64,000 bases of DNA from Bacillota bacterium (lineage in GTDB: Bacteria; Bacillota; Clostridia; Lachnospirales; Lachnospiraceae), in NCBI GenBank assembly GCA_023399055.1, contig JAEWQV010000017.1, positions 248,001-312,000 of the forward strand. The letters are read 5' to 3'. This document shows positions 54,292 to 62,925 of the stretch, in pieces. Each line of letters begins with the position of its first letter. The stretch's first letter is position 1. The position numbers and the translations under genes are program-made. The notes below the pieces were generated by a model. It worked only from the letters and a program-made list of their open reading frames with translations. It did no database searches and was not told the origin of the DNA.

Positions 54292-55098
54292 TTAATGGTA
54301 TTGCGGTTCTTCGACCACTTTGACATCAGGATCAGGGAGGTGACAACCCTCCAAATACTCTACTGAAAATGGTCTCACTACGGTTACTACTTGTTCAAAA
54401 TCAAACTTAAAATCACACGAATTGCAGGTTGTTAGTTGCTTTGATTTTTCTGATTTTAAATAACCGTCAATGTATATAAGTGAACCCTTTTTAATTGCTC
54501 CTTTGTCTTTTATAGCCTGTTCCCCATATGTTTTTACCCAGGGAAAGTCTGCTGATACTTCGGGTTGTCCTTCAACGTAAAGTTTTCTGTTTACAGCAAG
54601 GTTGTAATGACCATACTCAGTACCATTGTCATAGGTGTAAAACGCTGGTTCTTGACATACAACTCCTATGACCTTCAAAATGTTGGATGCTTCAGCGCAC
54701 GCTCTTAGGTATTCAGCTCCATCTGCTCCGGAGTTTGCGTGAGCTCTAATACCCACGTAAATAGGCTCAATATAGTCAAGAACACCTCTGTGGAGAATTG
54801 TATGTCCGCACTGGGGGCAAACCTTACCTCGAACCACATTTTTTGTAGCGACAATTCCTTTGATTTCAATAAAATCAAATTGTTTAATCTTAGAGCATGC
54901 GTTGATAATTTCTACGTTCTGTGTTTCTACGTAAAGATAATCATATCTTGGGGTATACATCCCTGCATTATCGTATACGTTACGCTTAATTGCAGTTAGT
55001 ACAAATTGTGCTTTGATGGGAATGTTCTCTGTATCGTATTTAATTGCTACGGGCTTTTTAACCTGTCCGATTAAGTAAATGTAATTTTCTTTTGCCAT
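54292..55098 (-). CDS. tandem OB-fold (SSB-like) protein with zinc knuckles
   Basis: Protein of 268 residues with two SSB-like OB folds. The first (about 1-90: NYIYLIGQVKKP, QFDFIEIKGIVATKN) ends in CPQCGH. The second (about 135-260: ILKVIGVVCQEPAF, YNLAVNRKLY, GSLIYIDGYLKSE) carries CNSCDF. The two CxxC pairs could form one zinc site or two half sites. Normal bacterial SSB has one OB fold and an acidic tail, which is absent here. Likely binds single-stranded DNA during transfer or replication of the element. Confidence 0.68.
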   Translation of the reverse strand: MAKENYIYLIGQVKKPVAIKYDTENIPIKAQFVLTAIKRNVYDNAGMYTPRYDYLYVETQNVEIINACSKIKQFDFIEIKGIVATKNVVRGKVCPQCGHTILHRGVLDYIEPIYVGIRAHANSGADGAEYLRACAEASNILKVIGVVCQEPAFYTYDNGTEYGHYNLAVNRKLYVEGQPEVSADFPWVKTYGEQAIKDKGAIKKGSLIYIDGYLKSEKSKQLTTCNSCDFKFDFEQVVTVVRPFSVEYLEGCHLPDPDVKVVEEPQYH

Positions 55099-55165
55099 CG
55101 ATTCTTTTACTCCCGCCTTTCCAGTTAATTATCTATTTTGTTTTAAGTTTTATCTTTATCTCATA

Positions 55166-55173
55166 ATTATGTA
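55166..55173 (-). promoter_or_regulatory. TACATAAT element box for the SSB/AAA+ operon
   Basis: 68 bases upstream of the SSB-like gene. Confidence 0.5.
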
Positions 55174-55345
55174 TAAAGATAAAGCTATAAGGATGTCGGT
55201 TCGTTGACATTATTTAATCGAGCATCTGTACATATTATGCAGTTGTTATAGCTTAGCATTGTGTCATTAAATTTTCTCTTATTTGCATTAAGTATGTTAA
55301 AAATTATGTATATTTTTTTATAATAGGATGTTGTGAGAAAACAAA

Positions 55346-55372
55346 AGACACCGAATTGTTACTCCAGTGTCT
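55346..55372 (-). terminator. terminator of the 338-aa gene
   Basis: AGACAC and GTGTCT arms followed by TTTTGTTTTC on the minus strand, 14 bases behind the stop codon. Confidence 0.65.
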
Positions 55373-55385
55373 CTGTTTGTAAAGA

Positions 55386-56402
55386 TTAAATTATTTGTTT
55401 AAGAACAACAAACTCAAAGAGTGATTTCATGATCGCATTTTGTTGCTTAATTCCAAGGTCTTTAGCTGCTAGTGCAGTCGATACTGTAAGTGCTACAATT
55501 TGATCATATAAGGTATCTCCAGACATATCAAGTTCCTTAAGCTTCTGCTTACTTAAATTCTTTGTGAATTCTTTGGGAAGAATGATTTTTTCTGGTGGAC
55601 ACTTTACTACATTGTCAAGTTTACGTTTGATAGACATAAATTGATCGATAATGTAGTACTGAACATCTTCATAGATTTGAGTAATTGTAATTACCTTATT
55701 GTGACGATAGCTTTTACCGAATATAGGAAGAAAACCTACATTACCATTTTTTGATAACATTGCACCAAAAGTAATGGTAAGTGATGATTCACCAGTATCA
55801 GAATCTTGGACTATACAATACGGAGTCAAAGTTTCTGATGCTCCTAGACAGGAGTATTCAATGGCGACCTTGTAAAAGTCGTGAGTAATCACCCAATCTC
55901 TTACAATTTTACCCTGGATACCTTTTCCAAGATGAACGTCCTTAGAAGGTAATGCATCAATAACAGTTATGATAGATGGGCATGTCGCTACGTTTTTTTT
56001 AATTCCGACCACCACACCATTTTGCAGTACAAATTGATATTTATCGCTGTTAAAAGCGATTTTCTTTGAGACTAAAGCAGAGCGTTCTCTGCATGATTCA
56101 GACAATCCCTCTCCTTTAAGACCAACAAGAGTTGCGATATCTAAAATCGCCTTCTGTGAAATTGGAAAACACTCAAGACCGATTCTTATGCCATCGCCTT
56201 GAAATTTGGCTCCCTTCATTTTAAAAGGTACGAAATCCACCGCGTTTTCTATACCGTTATGATAAATAGTTCCTCCTTTCGTATCAATGTAAACCATATC
56301 AATATTCATGAGAGGCAATTCCTCTGTCGCTGTAGAAGCTTTGATTTTTTGATATGCCTCACAAAAGCTTCCGTACGTTTTCCCCTTTTCAAATCTTTTC
56401 AT
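55386..56402 (-). CDS. hypothetical protein (338 aa), possibly DUF932-like
   Basis: Soluble protein of 338 residues without signal or membrane helix. Stretches such as VSKKIAFNSDKYQFVLQNGVVVGI and GFLPIFGKSYRHNKVI suggest a beta-rich fold. The size and position in a transfer/replication region resemble phage/plasmid DUF932 proteins, but I am not certain. It is transcribed alone behind a CACGTAAT box. Confidence 0.5.
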   Translation of the reverse strand: MKRFEKGKTYGSFCEAYQKIKASTATEELPLMNIDMVYIDTKGGTIYHNGIENAVDFVPFKMKGAKFQGDGIRIGLECFPISQKAILDIATLVGLKGEGLSESCRERSALVSKKIAFNSDKYQFVLQNGVVVGIKKNVATCPSIITVIDALPSKDVHLGKGIQGKIVRDWVITHDFYKVAIEYSCLGASETLTPYCIVQDSDTGESSLTITFGAMLSKNGNVGFLPIFGKSYRHNKVITITQIYEDVQYYIIDQFMSIKRKLDNVVKCPPEKIILPKEFTKNLSKQKLKELDMSGDTLYDQIVALTVSTALAAKDLGIKQQNAIMKSLFEFVVLKQII

Positions 56403-56442
56403 AATAGTTATCCCTCCTATACTTTTTATATCCTATATTTTT

Positions 56443-56450
56443 ATTACGTG
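56443..56450 (-). promoter_or_regulatory. CACGTAAT, variant element box
   Basis: 40 bases upstream of the 338-aa gene; differs from YACATAAT at one base. Confidence 0.4.
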
Positions 56451-56463
56451 GAAGACAACAAGA

Positions 56464-56636
56464 TGAAACGACAAGTCGTTTCACTAGTCATAAAGAACAA
56501 AAGTGTGCTTTGCACACTCTCGCGTTCAAATACATTTAAAGCACAGCTTTTGTTCCGCGCGCGTAGCTGCGCATCATTAGCCCGCAGGTCTTTTTATATA
56601 ACAGGAAATTCAATGGAATTTCCTGTTATATAAAAA
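56464..56636. repeat. hairpin-rich non-coding stretch
   Basis: Contains, in order, a 9 bp palindrome around GAAACGAC (56464-56483); an AGTGTGC/GCACACT hairpin (56502-56518); a competing long arm, 56495-56511 with 56538-56555, a 17 bp stem with one bulge; a GCGC-rich hairpin; and a perfect 21 bp inverted repeat (56591-56611 with 56616-56636) with an AATG loop. No gene fits. It may be an origin of transfer or replication, or a structured RNA. Confidence 0.5.
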
Positions 56637-56665
56637 ATAAGCCCGGCTTTAAACCTGGGCTTATT
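56636..56665 (-). terminator. terminator next to the hairpin stretch
   Basis: AATAAGCCC and GGGCTTATT arms with inner pairing, followed by TTTTTT on the minus strand. It would stop transcripts reaching from the clpP remnant. Confidence 0.65.
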
Positions 56666-56689
56666 CGTTTTTATCATATTATTGGAAGC

Positions 56690-56790
56690 ACGATTTCGGC
56701 TCTGAATGATTTTATCAATCAAGCCATATGCAGAAGCTTCTCTGTTGTAAGATAGTAATCTATTTCGGTACCGATAGTAACCTGCTTTAT
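56690..56790 (-). pseudogene. clpP: remnant of a ClpP protease gene C terminus
   Basis: Translating the minus strand gives IKQVTIGTEIDYYLTTE in one frame and EASAYGLIDKIIQSR in the next. These join into the ClpP C-terminal pattern (VT-x-x-TERD-YYM-xAEEAxAYGLID) if one G is restored near 56732. Only about 34 codons remain, without catalytic residues, bounded on both sides by terminators. The source could be an element gene or the host. Confidence 0.55.
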
Positions 56791-56833
56791 AAAAAACAAG
56801 AGACCGAAACATATGTCCGATCCCTTGTTTTTT
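56791..56833 (-). terminator. terminator of the 254-aa gene
   Basis: AAAACAAG and CTTGTTTT arms with further pairing inside, eight bases past the stop codon and ending in a T run on the minus strand. Confidence 0.75.
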
Positions 56834-56841
56834 TATATAGT

Positions 56842-57606
56842 TTAAATATTTCCACCTTCATTAAGTTTTGACACTACATATTCTTCCATTGCCTCTATCT
56901 CTGCTTTCTTGACGTGATAACATGTAATCCCAGTTCTTTCAATAGGAAACATCATATGCAATATCCTTTCTTCATCCTGTTTGTATCCCATAGTTTTGAA
57001 ATATGCAAAAGGTTGTGAATATGCTGCAACAGCCTGACCCGGATATTTTGCAGGCATAAAATAAACAGAGAATATAGGTAAATCCCCTTCTCCTAAAACT
57101 GCCTTATCAAATGCGTCGCACATCTCTTTGTACTCTTCTAGCATCTGATGTACTTCCTGCATCCCTTTATCCAAAGGATTATCGAAAATAAGCTCAATAT
57201 TTACAATATTGCCATCAAGTGTATATTCACTTACCTTGCAATATTCAACAGTAACATCTGCAATTGGAATGGAATTATCTGGTTCCTCTTCATCGTTGTC
57301 TGTTACATAGTCCTCAGCTTGACCTTCTATGTAGACGCCCTCTGCTTCTTCAGGATTAAAATTTTTAATTTTTTTAAGTTCTACATGGATTATGCTTCTG
57401 GAATACCCTTCTTCATCCAAGCCCATTACTTCTTCTCTTACCATTTCCGGTGTTATATCCGGCAGATATTCATCAGCTTCTTCCGGTGCAGGTACAAAGT
57501 CAGGATCTATAAATTCCGTTGTCTCTTCTTCTAACTCTGGAATCGGTAAAAACTCATTGTTGTCAACTTCGTTATTCTCATCCGATTTCTTCTCTTCTTC
57601 ATTCAT
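56842..57606 (-). CDS. hypothetical acidic protein (254 aa)
   Basis: Soluble protein of 254 residues with a strongly acidic, disordered first third (many Glu/Asp) and a folded C-terminal part (VTVEYCKVSEYTLDGNIVNIEL, FAYFKTMGYKQDEERILHMMF). No family recognised. It lies between VirB4 and the hairpin stretch and is transcribed alone from a TATAAT-type promoter, not the YACATAAT box. Confidence 0.6.
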   Translation of the reverse strand: MNEEEKKSDENNEVDNNEFLPIPELEEETTEFIDPDFVPAPEEADEYLPDITPEMVREEVMGLDEEGYSRSIIHVELKKIKNFNPEEAEGVYIEGQAEDYVTDNDEEEPDNSIPIADVTVEYCKVSEYTLDGNIVNIELIFDNPLDKGMQEVHQMLEEYKEMCDAFDKAVLGEGDLPIFSVYFMPAKYPGQAVAAYSQPFAYFKTMGYKQDEERILHMMFPIERTGITCYHVKKAEIEAMEEYVVSKLNEGGNI

Positions 57607-57674
57607 TGGGTTACATCCTCCTTGTCTTATTATTTATTATAGTATGTCTATATAAAACTATATCAGTTTGTATG

Positions 57675-57700
57675 AAAAAGCCCAGAAACTAATCTGAGCC
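57675..57700 (-). terminator. terminator of the transfer operon after virB4
   Basis: GGCTCAGA and TCTGGGCT arms pair with two G-U pairs and are followed by TTTTTC on the minus strand, directly after the VirB4 stop codon. Confidence 0.7.
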
Positions 57701-57707
57701 AATAGAA

Positions 57708-60182
57708 CTAAATTCTCATGGTTGCAGCTACATTTTCTGCATCATCAGGCTTGGTAGACATAATCTTATAAAGTTTTGTATCCGTAGGGAAGCTATTCTT
57801 AAAAGGAATTAGAGTTCCGCCAAGATAAAGAAGTCCTTCGCCTTGATTTACATTGCTGATAAATTCCTGCTGTTCTTCTGAGATATTGAGCATTGCAGCA
57901 AGCTGAGCTCTGTTATTAGGAGCCTGTTTGAGCATTGTAATCATATCGCTTGTTTCAATGATGGTAGTCCCTTCATTCGTAGCAAAAAGATCTTCAACGT
58001 TCTGAGTAATACCTGTTGGGCAGCCACCCCACTTTCTAGCTCGCTTCCATATCATCTGCAAATACTCAGCAGATGCTTTTTCTTTCAGAATCAGATAAAA
58101 CTCATCCAAGTATAACCAGGTACGAAACCCTCTACCTTTATTGGCAATCATACGGTTCCATACATCGGTAAGACAGATATACATACCGAGTTCCTTAAGG
58201 TTTTCACCGATGCTGCTAATGTCATATACAACCATCTTGGAGTTCTCTGTGTTGATATTTGTCTTATATGCGAAAGTATTAAATGAACCCGTACAGTAAA
58301 TCTGAATTTGATTCGCAATTTCTTTTGCATTCATCTCTTTACGTGACCGAAGCATCTGACAGAAATCAATAAGCGTAGGGCACTGCTCTGCACAGAAATA
58401 TAGGTTGTGTTCTTGAAGATATTCGAGATAAGGAGCATACATTTCTGTTACTACCTGGTCGATGACATTCTTGTCCGAACCTGTCAATATTGCATCACGA
58501 CCCATCATTCTAAGAACAAGACCAATGATGAAGTCAACTTTTTCCTGTAATGGAGCACGTTCCCCGTCAGGATCTGGTGTGATATCAAGATCGAGAGGGT
58601 TGATGTGGTTTACATTGTTCGCACCGGATGAAATCTTAATAACATCTCCATGCATAAGTTTGCACTGTGCAACATATTCTCGCTCTGGATCAACTACAAA
58701 AATCTGTGATTTAGGCTGTGTAAGGATAATCTGCTGCATCTCATTCTTTGCGATAAACGATTTACCGCCTCCAGGAATACCCAGGGTAACTGCACTCTGA
58801 TTATGACGAGTAAGCCTGTTTACGATAATAAGATTATTTGTCTGAGAGTTTACACCATAATAGAGTCCGCCAGGTTGTAACAGTTCTTTTGAAGCAAAAG
58901 GCTGAATAGCGGATGCGGTATAGCTTGTCATAATCTTATGCACTTTAATAATATTCTTTGCAAGGGGAAGAGCCGTTGTCAGACCTTGTTCCTGCTGGAA
59001 TCTTAATATATCAATTTGACAGATGTTTTCCCTGCCCTTTGTCTTAATCTGCTCTGTGTAAAGATCAAGGTCTTCCATATTTCTGGCAAAAACAACGACG
59101 ACAAGAGTTATTTTAAGGAGACTCATATTGTGGTTTGTGATATCATCGAGCATCTCACCTGCATCTTTTTGTGCAGTCTGAAGCTTTGGAGAAATTAGGT
59201 CCGGGTTAATAACGCCTGATTCGGAAAGCTTTCTCTGAGCTTTGATAACATCACCGCCGATTGTTGTTACCTGGGCTGCTGCAAAGGCTGCCGCTTTATC
59301 TTTAGACATGGAGTTATAATGCACGGATAACAGCATATTTGCTGATACAGAAGAAATATCTTCAAGTAAAGTGCTTGATATTGAGCCGGGAATCCCTTTC
59401 AGATAAAGAGCTCTGGCATAGTTTTTCCCAAGCATCATATAGTCGGAAAAAAACTCAAAACCGGAAGGTCCTATAATATCTTTGGTTGTAACCCCTTGTT
59501 TACATACAGTTTTAAGATCAAAAGCTTTCCCTTTCTGTCCGTTGATTATTTTTTCTCTTAAGAAATCACCTTCGTTACCAAGATTATAAATGTCGTGAAA
59601 GATTTCAAGTCGCTGTGCGATATCGATTGTTTCAATACCGGTATCGTTGATCTTGCTAAACTTAGAGTTTAAATCCTTTTCCAGAGAGGTAAATTTTGCA
59701 ATTGCTTCTCTGATATTAGCTGCCGGAACACTTGCCGTAAGATATATCTCGGGCTTCATATTGTTTTTCCCGGCATGGATCGCACCTATAATTATATCGT
59801 TATTTTCTTTTCTAAGTTCGTCAAATCCATCTTCCTGCCTTTTCATCATGATGGATTGATTAAAACTATTTTTATCAACATTTCTGTTGTTAATGGTAAT
59901 TTCAAAATGGTTCGTATCATTAAAGGAAGCAAGTATTTTTTCATATGCAGCAAGCTGTTCTTCTTGTTTCTCTTCTCCGGCAGATGAATAATTTGCGTCC
60001 GGAACGAAATATGACTTCGTATACATACCTTCATCTGACTCAATAATTCCTCCTGCAGTGTTTAAATCCTCATAAACCCTGACGTAAGGTATTGTCTGTT
60101 GTATGGTTTTTCGAGCCTTAGGTGCTGATACTTTTGCTTTTTGCTCTATCTGTGCAACCTTTTTTGTTGAAAAAAGTCCCAT
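57708..60182 (-). CDS. VirB4-type conjugative transfer ATPase
   Basis: Cytoplasmic, membrane-associated ATPase of 824 residues, the energy source of the type IV secretion channel. The N-terminal CagE/TrbE/VirB4 domain precedes a RecA-like core. Motifs: Walker A TLGIPGGGKSFIAKNEM (about 470), FVVDPEREY, Walker B TWLYLDEFYLIL (about 692) and SDMITMLKQAPNN. The order PrgI-like then VirB4 matches Gram-positive FA/FATA-type transfer modules. GGAGGACG precedes the ATG. It is 15 bases behind the PrgI-like gene. Confidence 0.92.
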   Translation of the reverse strand: MGLFSTKKVAQIEQKAKVSAPKARKTIQQTIPYVRVYEDLNTAGGIIESDEGMYTKSYFVPDANYSSAGEEKQEEQLAAYEKILASFNDTNHFEITINNRNVDKNSFNQSIMMKRQEDGFDELRKENNDIIIGAIHAGKNNMKPEIYLTASVPAANIREAIAKFTSLEKDLNSKFSKINDTGIETIDIAQRLEIFHDIYNLGNEGDFLREKIINGQKGKAFDLKTVCKQGVTTKDIIGPSGFEFFSDYMMLGKNYARALYLKGIPGSISSTLLEDISSVSANMLLSVHYNSMSKDKAAAFAAAQVTTIGGDVIKAQRKLSESGVINPDLISPKLQTAQKDAGEMLDDITNHNMSLLKITLVVVVFARNMEDLDLYTEQIKTKGRENICQIDILRFQQEQGLTTALPLAKNIIKVHKIMTSYTASAIQPFASKELLQPGGLYYGVNSQTNNLIIVNRLTRHNQSAVTLGIPGGGKSFIAKNEMQQIILTQPKSQIFVVDPEREYVAQCKLMHGDVIKISSGANNVNHINPLDLDITPDPDGERAPLQEKVDFIIGLVLRMMGRDAILTGSDKNVIDQVVTEMYAPYLEYLQEHNLYFCAEQCPTLIDFCQMLRSRKEMNAKEIANQIQIYCTGSFNTFAYKTNINTENSKMVVYDISSIGENLKELGMYICLTDVWNRMIANKGRGFRTWLYLDEFYLILKEKASAEYLQMIWKRARKWGGCPTGITQNVEDLFATNEGTTIIETSDMITMLKQAPNNRAQLAAMLNISEEQQEFISNVNQGEGLLYLGGTLIPFKNSFPTDTKLYKIMSTKPDDAENVAATMRI

Positions 60183-60197
60183 ATTGTTACGTCCTCC

Positions 60198-60638
60198 TTA
60201 ATTATATTCAGGAAAGTCTTTATCTTTTTTATGTACTGGTGCAGCTTCTTTTTTTTGCTGTGATTTATTTCTTTTATTCTTTGGACTGCTTTGTGTTTGT
60301 TTTTCTTGTTGTGCAATTATTTTCTCATCGTCTGTTATGGTTTGATATATTCTTTTCTTGCTCGACAGGATATGATATTCATAATACTGTTTAATAAACT
60401 CAAGACAGGTCATACCGTAGGGATTTAAAAAGCCAAGCAGGGCTACGGGTGCAGCCACAAAAAGTATTGTCATTATTTTACTGTCCATTGACATCTGAAA
60501 CATGTCTGACATATTCCACAATATCATAGCTATCACAGCTGCAATTCCGACAAATATAGACTGCCGGACCGTAAATGGGCCAACGAGCTTAGCCTGATAT
60601 TTACCTACGTCTTTTTGGGTTTTGCGTGATAATGCCAT
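60198..60638 (-). CDS. PrgI-family (VirB3-like) membrane protein
   Basis: Protein of 146 residues with two closely spaced membrane helices (about 28-48 and 55-73) in the pattern of PrgI proteins (VGPFTVRQSIFVGIAAV, LGFLNPYGMTCLEF), then a basic, Lys/Gln-rich cytoplasmic tail. Forms the inner-membrane base next to VirB4. Directly downstream of the VirB6/TrbL-like gene. Confidence 0.82.
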   Translation of the reverse strand: MALSRKTQKDVGKYQAKLVGPFTVRQSIFVGIAAVIAMILWNMSDMFQMSMDSKIMTILFVAAPVALLGFLNPYGMTCLEFIKQYYEYHILSSKKRIYQTITDDEKIIAQQEKQTQSSPKNKRNKSQQKKEAAPVHKKDKDFPEYN

Positions 60639-60662
60639 TTGTTTTATCTCTCCTTTATATAA

Positions 60663-61559
60663 TTATGAGAATACTTCCTTAACCTTACTGGACGCACCGA
60701 ATACAGCACCTACAATTGCAAGTTCCGCTCCTGCTATCGCGAGCATTCCCGCTGCGACATTAGCTTGTCCCCCTGCCATTTCATATGCAGAATTTAACAG
60801 CGGCGGACTGATTGCTAGAATAAGCATTATCATAGCTCCTGCTAAAAGGGCTCCGAAAAAAGATTTAATGTATTTGACTCCCGGTGAACTAATTCCTCCT
60901 TCAAAAAGGTTTGCTGCACCAATAGGAAATAATGCCGCTCTCCAGGTTACATCAAGAACTCTCATAAATACACATACGTACAAAGCTAATACGGAAATCT
61001 TTTTAACCAGCCATGGTAAAAGAGATGTAAACCATAATGCTACATATCCGCCAAAACTTGAATTATCATTAAGAACTTCGTCGACGGTAGCATCTAACGG
61101 AAAATCTCCTATTCTTGTGCCGATATCCTTTAGTAAAAATTCACTAATTTTTAGAAGATATAAAATGATAGGCCAGCTTTTTGTTACTATAGTGACAGCA
61201 ATAATTAATTTGATAAATTCTTTGATATAATGCTCCAACGTGGTATTATCCTTACTTGCCATATCTATAAGTGCCATAATAAAGTACGTTGTAACCAATG
61301 CAACACCAACTGGCATAATTGTTTGCGTGGTTAGGGTTTGGACAGTATTCCATAGTGACTGATAGATAGTACCTGTGCCTGTGCCATCTTGGTTTAATAT
61401 AAGATATAGTCCGCCAATTGGGCTCTTAAACTCTGATGTGTCAAAAATTGATTCCAGATTGCTAGCTGCCGGGCCTTCAAAAAATCCGTCTAGCCAGGAT
61501 GCCGGTCCCAATATTAAAATATGAAGCTTTAAAATTATATTTAATAAAATTGTTTGCAT
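60663..61559 (-). CDS. VirB6/TrbL-like polytopic membrane protein
   Basis: Protein of 298 residues with about six membrane helices and a helix-rich loop region typical of TrbL/VirB6 channel proteins: MRVLDVTWRAALFPIGAAN and GVKYIKSFFGALLAGAMIMLIL sit in the middle. It forms the inner-membrane channel together with PrgI and VirB4. Nine bases separate it from the upstream pilin-like fusion gene. Confidence 0.75.
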   Translation of the reverse strand: MQTILLNIILKLHILILGPASWLDGFFEGPAASNLESIFDTSEFKSPIGGLYLILNQDGTGTGTIYQSLWNTVQTLTTQTIMPVGVALVTTYFIMALIDMASKDNTTLEHYIKEFIKLIIAVTIVTKSWPIILYLLKISEFLLKDIGTRIGDFPLDATVDEVLNDNSSFGGYVALWFTSLLPWLVKKISVLALYVCVFMRVLDVTWRAALFPIGAANLFEGGISSPGVKYIKSFFGALLAGAMIMLILAISPPLLNSAYEMAGGQANVAAGMLAIAGAELAIVGAVFGASSKVKEVFS

Positions 61560-61567
61560 AATTTATC

Positions 61568-62317
61568 TCACCTCAATCCAAATACGCTAAAAACAAGCGG
61601 CATCGCTGCTAATATAATTCCAATTGTCAACAAAACAATATGTCTTTGAAGCTGGGATGAATCCTGATCCTTAAGGGAAAGTATGGTATGGAACAATCCG
61701 TATACGCCAAGAATTATGCCAATAAATCTTGAAACATCGGCGATTACATCAATAATTAGCTTTGTAACATTTGCCATTCCTGCGGGTTGCATTGCATAAT
61801 CAGCCGCTGTAATTAAGATAGCTTTAAGAGAATACAGCGCACCGCCTACAGACATAAGTTTTCCGGCATCTGCCTTTTGAGCACCATCTTCATTAATAAA
61901 AGACAATATCATTTGTAATATCGCAACTGCTAATAATATTATTGCAACCAGTTTCAATACTGTTCCGGCAACACCTGCTATATTTAGAACTATTTGCGTA
62001 GGATTTCCAGAATTGTTTTTTATATCTATCGCAGTTATGATCGCATTGCTTGATACAAAGACAGCTCCCAAACCAAACAATAATGTTGCTTGCATTTTTG
62101 AGTGGGAATCCTGCTGTTGCATTGCTATTATCATCTTTATAATAGCAATTGCGACTATAATAGCTCCTGCGTATATTAACATACCAAGTAAGAACCCGTT
62201 AAAATCCTCTATCGCACCTACGGCTGAACCACCAGCCATATCGCTTGCAACGTCCGAGACAGTTGTTCCGCTGCCATAACCTATGTCCAGTAATATTTTT
62301 GCCAATATCAAGCTCAC
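61568..62317 (-). CDS. protein made of three pilin-like (VirB2/Maff2-like) units
   Basis: Membrane protein of 249 residues with six hydrophobic helices arranged as three two-helix units (about 38-100, 107-175 and 182-249). The third unit (VSRFIGIILGVYGLFHTILS, LKDQD, IVLLTIGIILAAMPLVFSVF) closely matches the separate pilin-like protein at 62387-62821 (GILLGVYGLYKLIVALKDQD). The first two units are more diverged but keep the helix-loop-helix size. This looks like an internal triplication. It may form part of the channel or a scaffold for the pilin. Confidence 0.6.
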   Translation of the reverse strand: MSLILAKILLDIGYGSGTTVSDVASDMAGGSAVGAIEDFNGFLLGMLIYAGAIIVAIAIIKMIIAMQQQDSHSKMQATLLFGLGAVFVSSNAIITAIDIKNNSGNPTQIVLNIAGVAGTVLKLVAIILLAVAILQMILSFINEDGAQKADAGKLMSVGGALYSLKAILITAADYAMQPAGMANVTKLIIDVIADVSRFIGIILGVYGLFHTILSLKDQDSSQLQRHIVLLTIGIILAAMPLVFSVFGLR

Positions 62318-62342
62318 TATATATCACTTCCTTTTCTATGCC

Positions 62343-62376
62343 ATAAATGCCCACTAAATAACCTGTGGGCATTTAT
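62343..62376 (-). terminator. stem-loop between the pilin-like gene and the transfer operon
   Basis: A perfect 12 bp stem (ATAAATGCCCAC/GTGGGCATTTAT) without a strong T run. It may reduce read-through so that the pilin-like protein is made in excess over the channel proteins, or stabilise its message. Confidence 0.65.
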
Positions 62377-62386
62377 ATGGTTGTGT

Positions 62387-62821
62387 TTAGTTAACTGTAA
62401 TTCCAAATACTGCAGTAACAATTAGCTTAAACATAACAAGGATAATACCAACCGCTAAAAGTACAATTCCCTGCGTGATGCCGTTGGCATCCTGATCCTT
62501 AAGTGCTACAATAAGCTTGTAAAGACCATATACACCAAGTAGAATACCAACTACTCTTGCGACCATTGCGATAATGCTAATAACATTACCAAGCATATTG
62601 TCCGTGCCTGCTCCGCTGTTTTGGTCAAGACCAAGATTTTGTTCAAGTCCAGAGAGGCCGCCTGTTGTACCGCCTGTTCCACCGGTTGTACCAGCGTAAG
62701 CTACTGCCGCTGTATTTAATGTAACTACACACATTGTGAGAACAAGAGCAAATGTCATAAACATTTTCTTCATTACACCATCTTTTAAAGATTCCTTAGG
62801 TTTCGAGATAAGATTTTTCAT
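62387..62821 (-). CDS. VirB2/Maff2-like pilin-type protein
   Basis: Protein of about 144 residues with an N-terminal signal peptide (ends VAYA), a Gly/Thr-rich linker (GTTGGTGGTTGG) and two membrane helices with a short charged loop (VALKDQDANG). This is the size and layout of TrbC/VirB2 pilins and of the Maff2 proteins of Clostridia. The ATG at 62821 follows AAAGGAG; the frame opens at 62866. It has a CACATAAT box 72 bases upstream. A stem-loop follows it. Confidence 0.7.
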   Translation of the reverse strand: MKNLISKPKESLKDGVMKKMFMTFALVLTMCVVTLNTAAVAYAGTTGGTGGTTGGLSGLEQNLGLDQNSGAGTDNMLGNVISIIAMVARVVGILLGVYGLYKLIVALKDQDANGITQGIVLLAVGIILVMFKLIVTAVFGITVN

Positions 62822-62892
62822 ATTTCTTCTCCTTTGCAAATTTTCTAAATAATGTTTTGTGTGCAAAGCAAAACACTATAATTGTTTTATTT

Positions 62893-62900
62893 ATTATGTG
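62893..62900 (-). promoter_or_regulatory. CACATAAT element box for the transfer operon
   Basis: 72 bases upstream of the pilin-type start codon and just behind the VirD4 stop codon. Confidence 0.5.
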
Positions 62901-62925
62901 ATGTGATTTTGGGTTAGCTTTGTCT

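Noticed and set aside
56594..56812. Minus-strand frame of 72 codons
   Set aside because: It runs through a terminator and a perfect inverted repeat, and its middle is one frame of the broken ClpP remnant.
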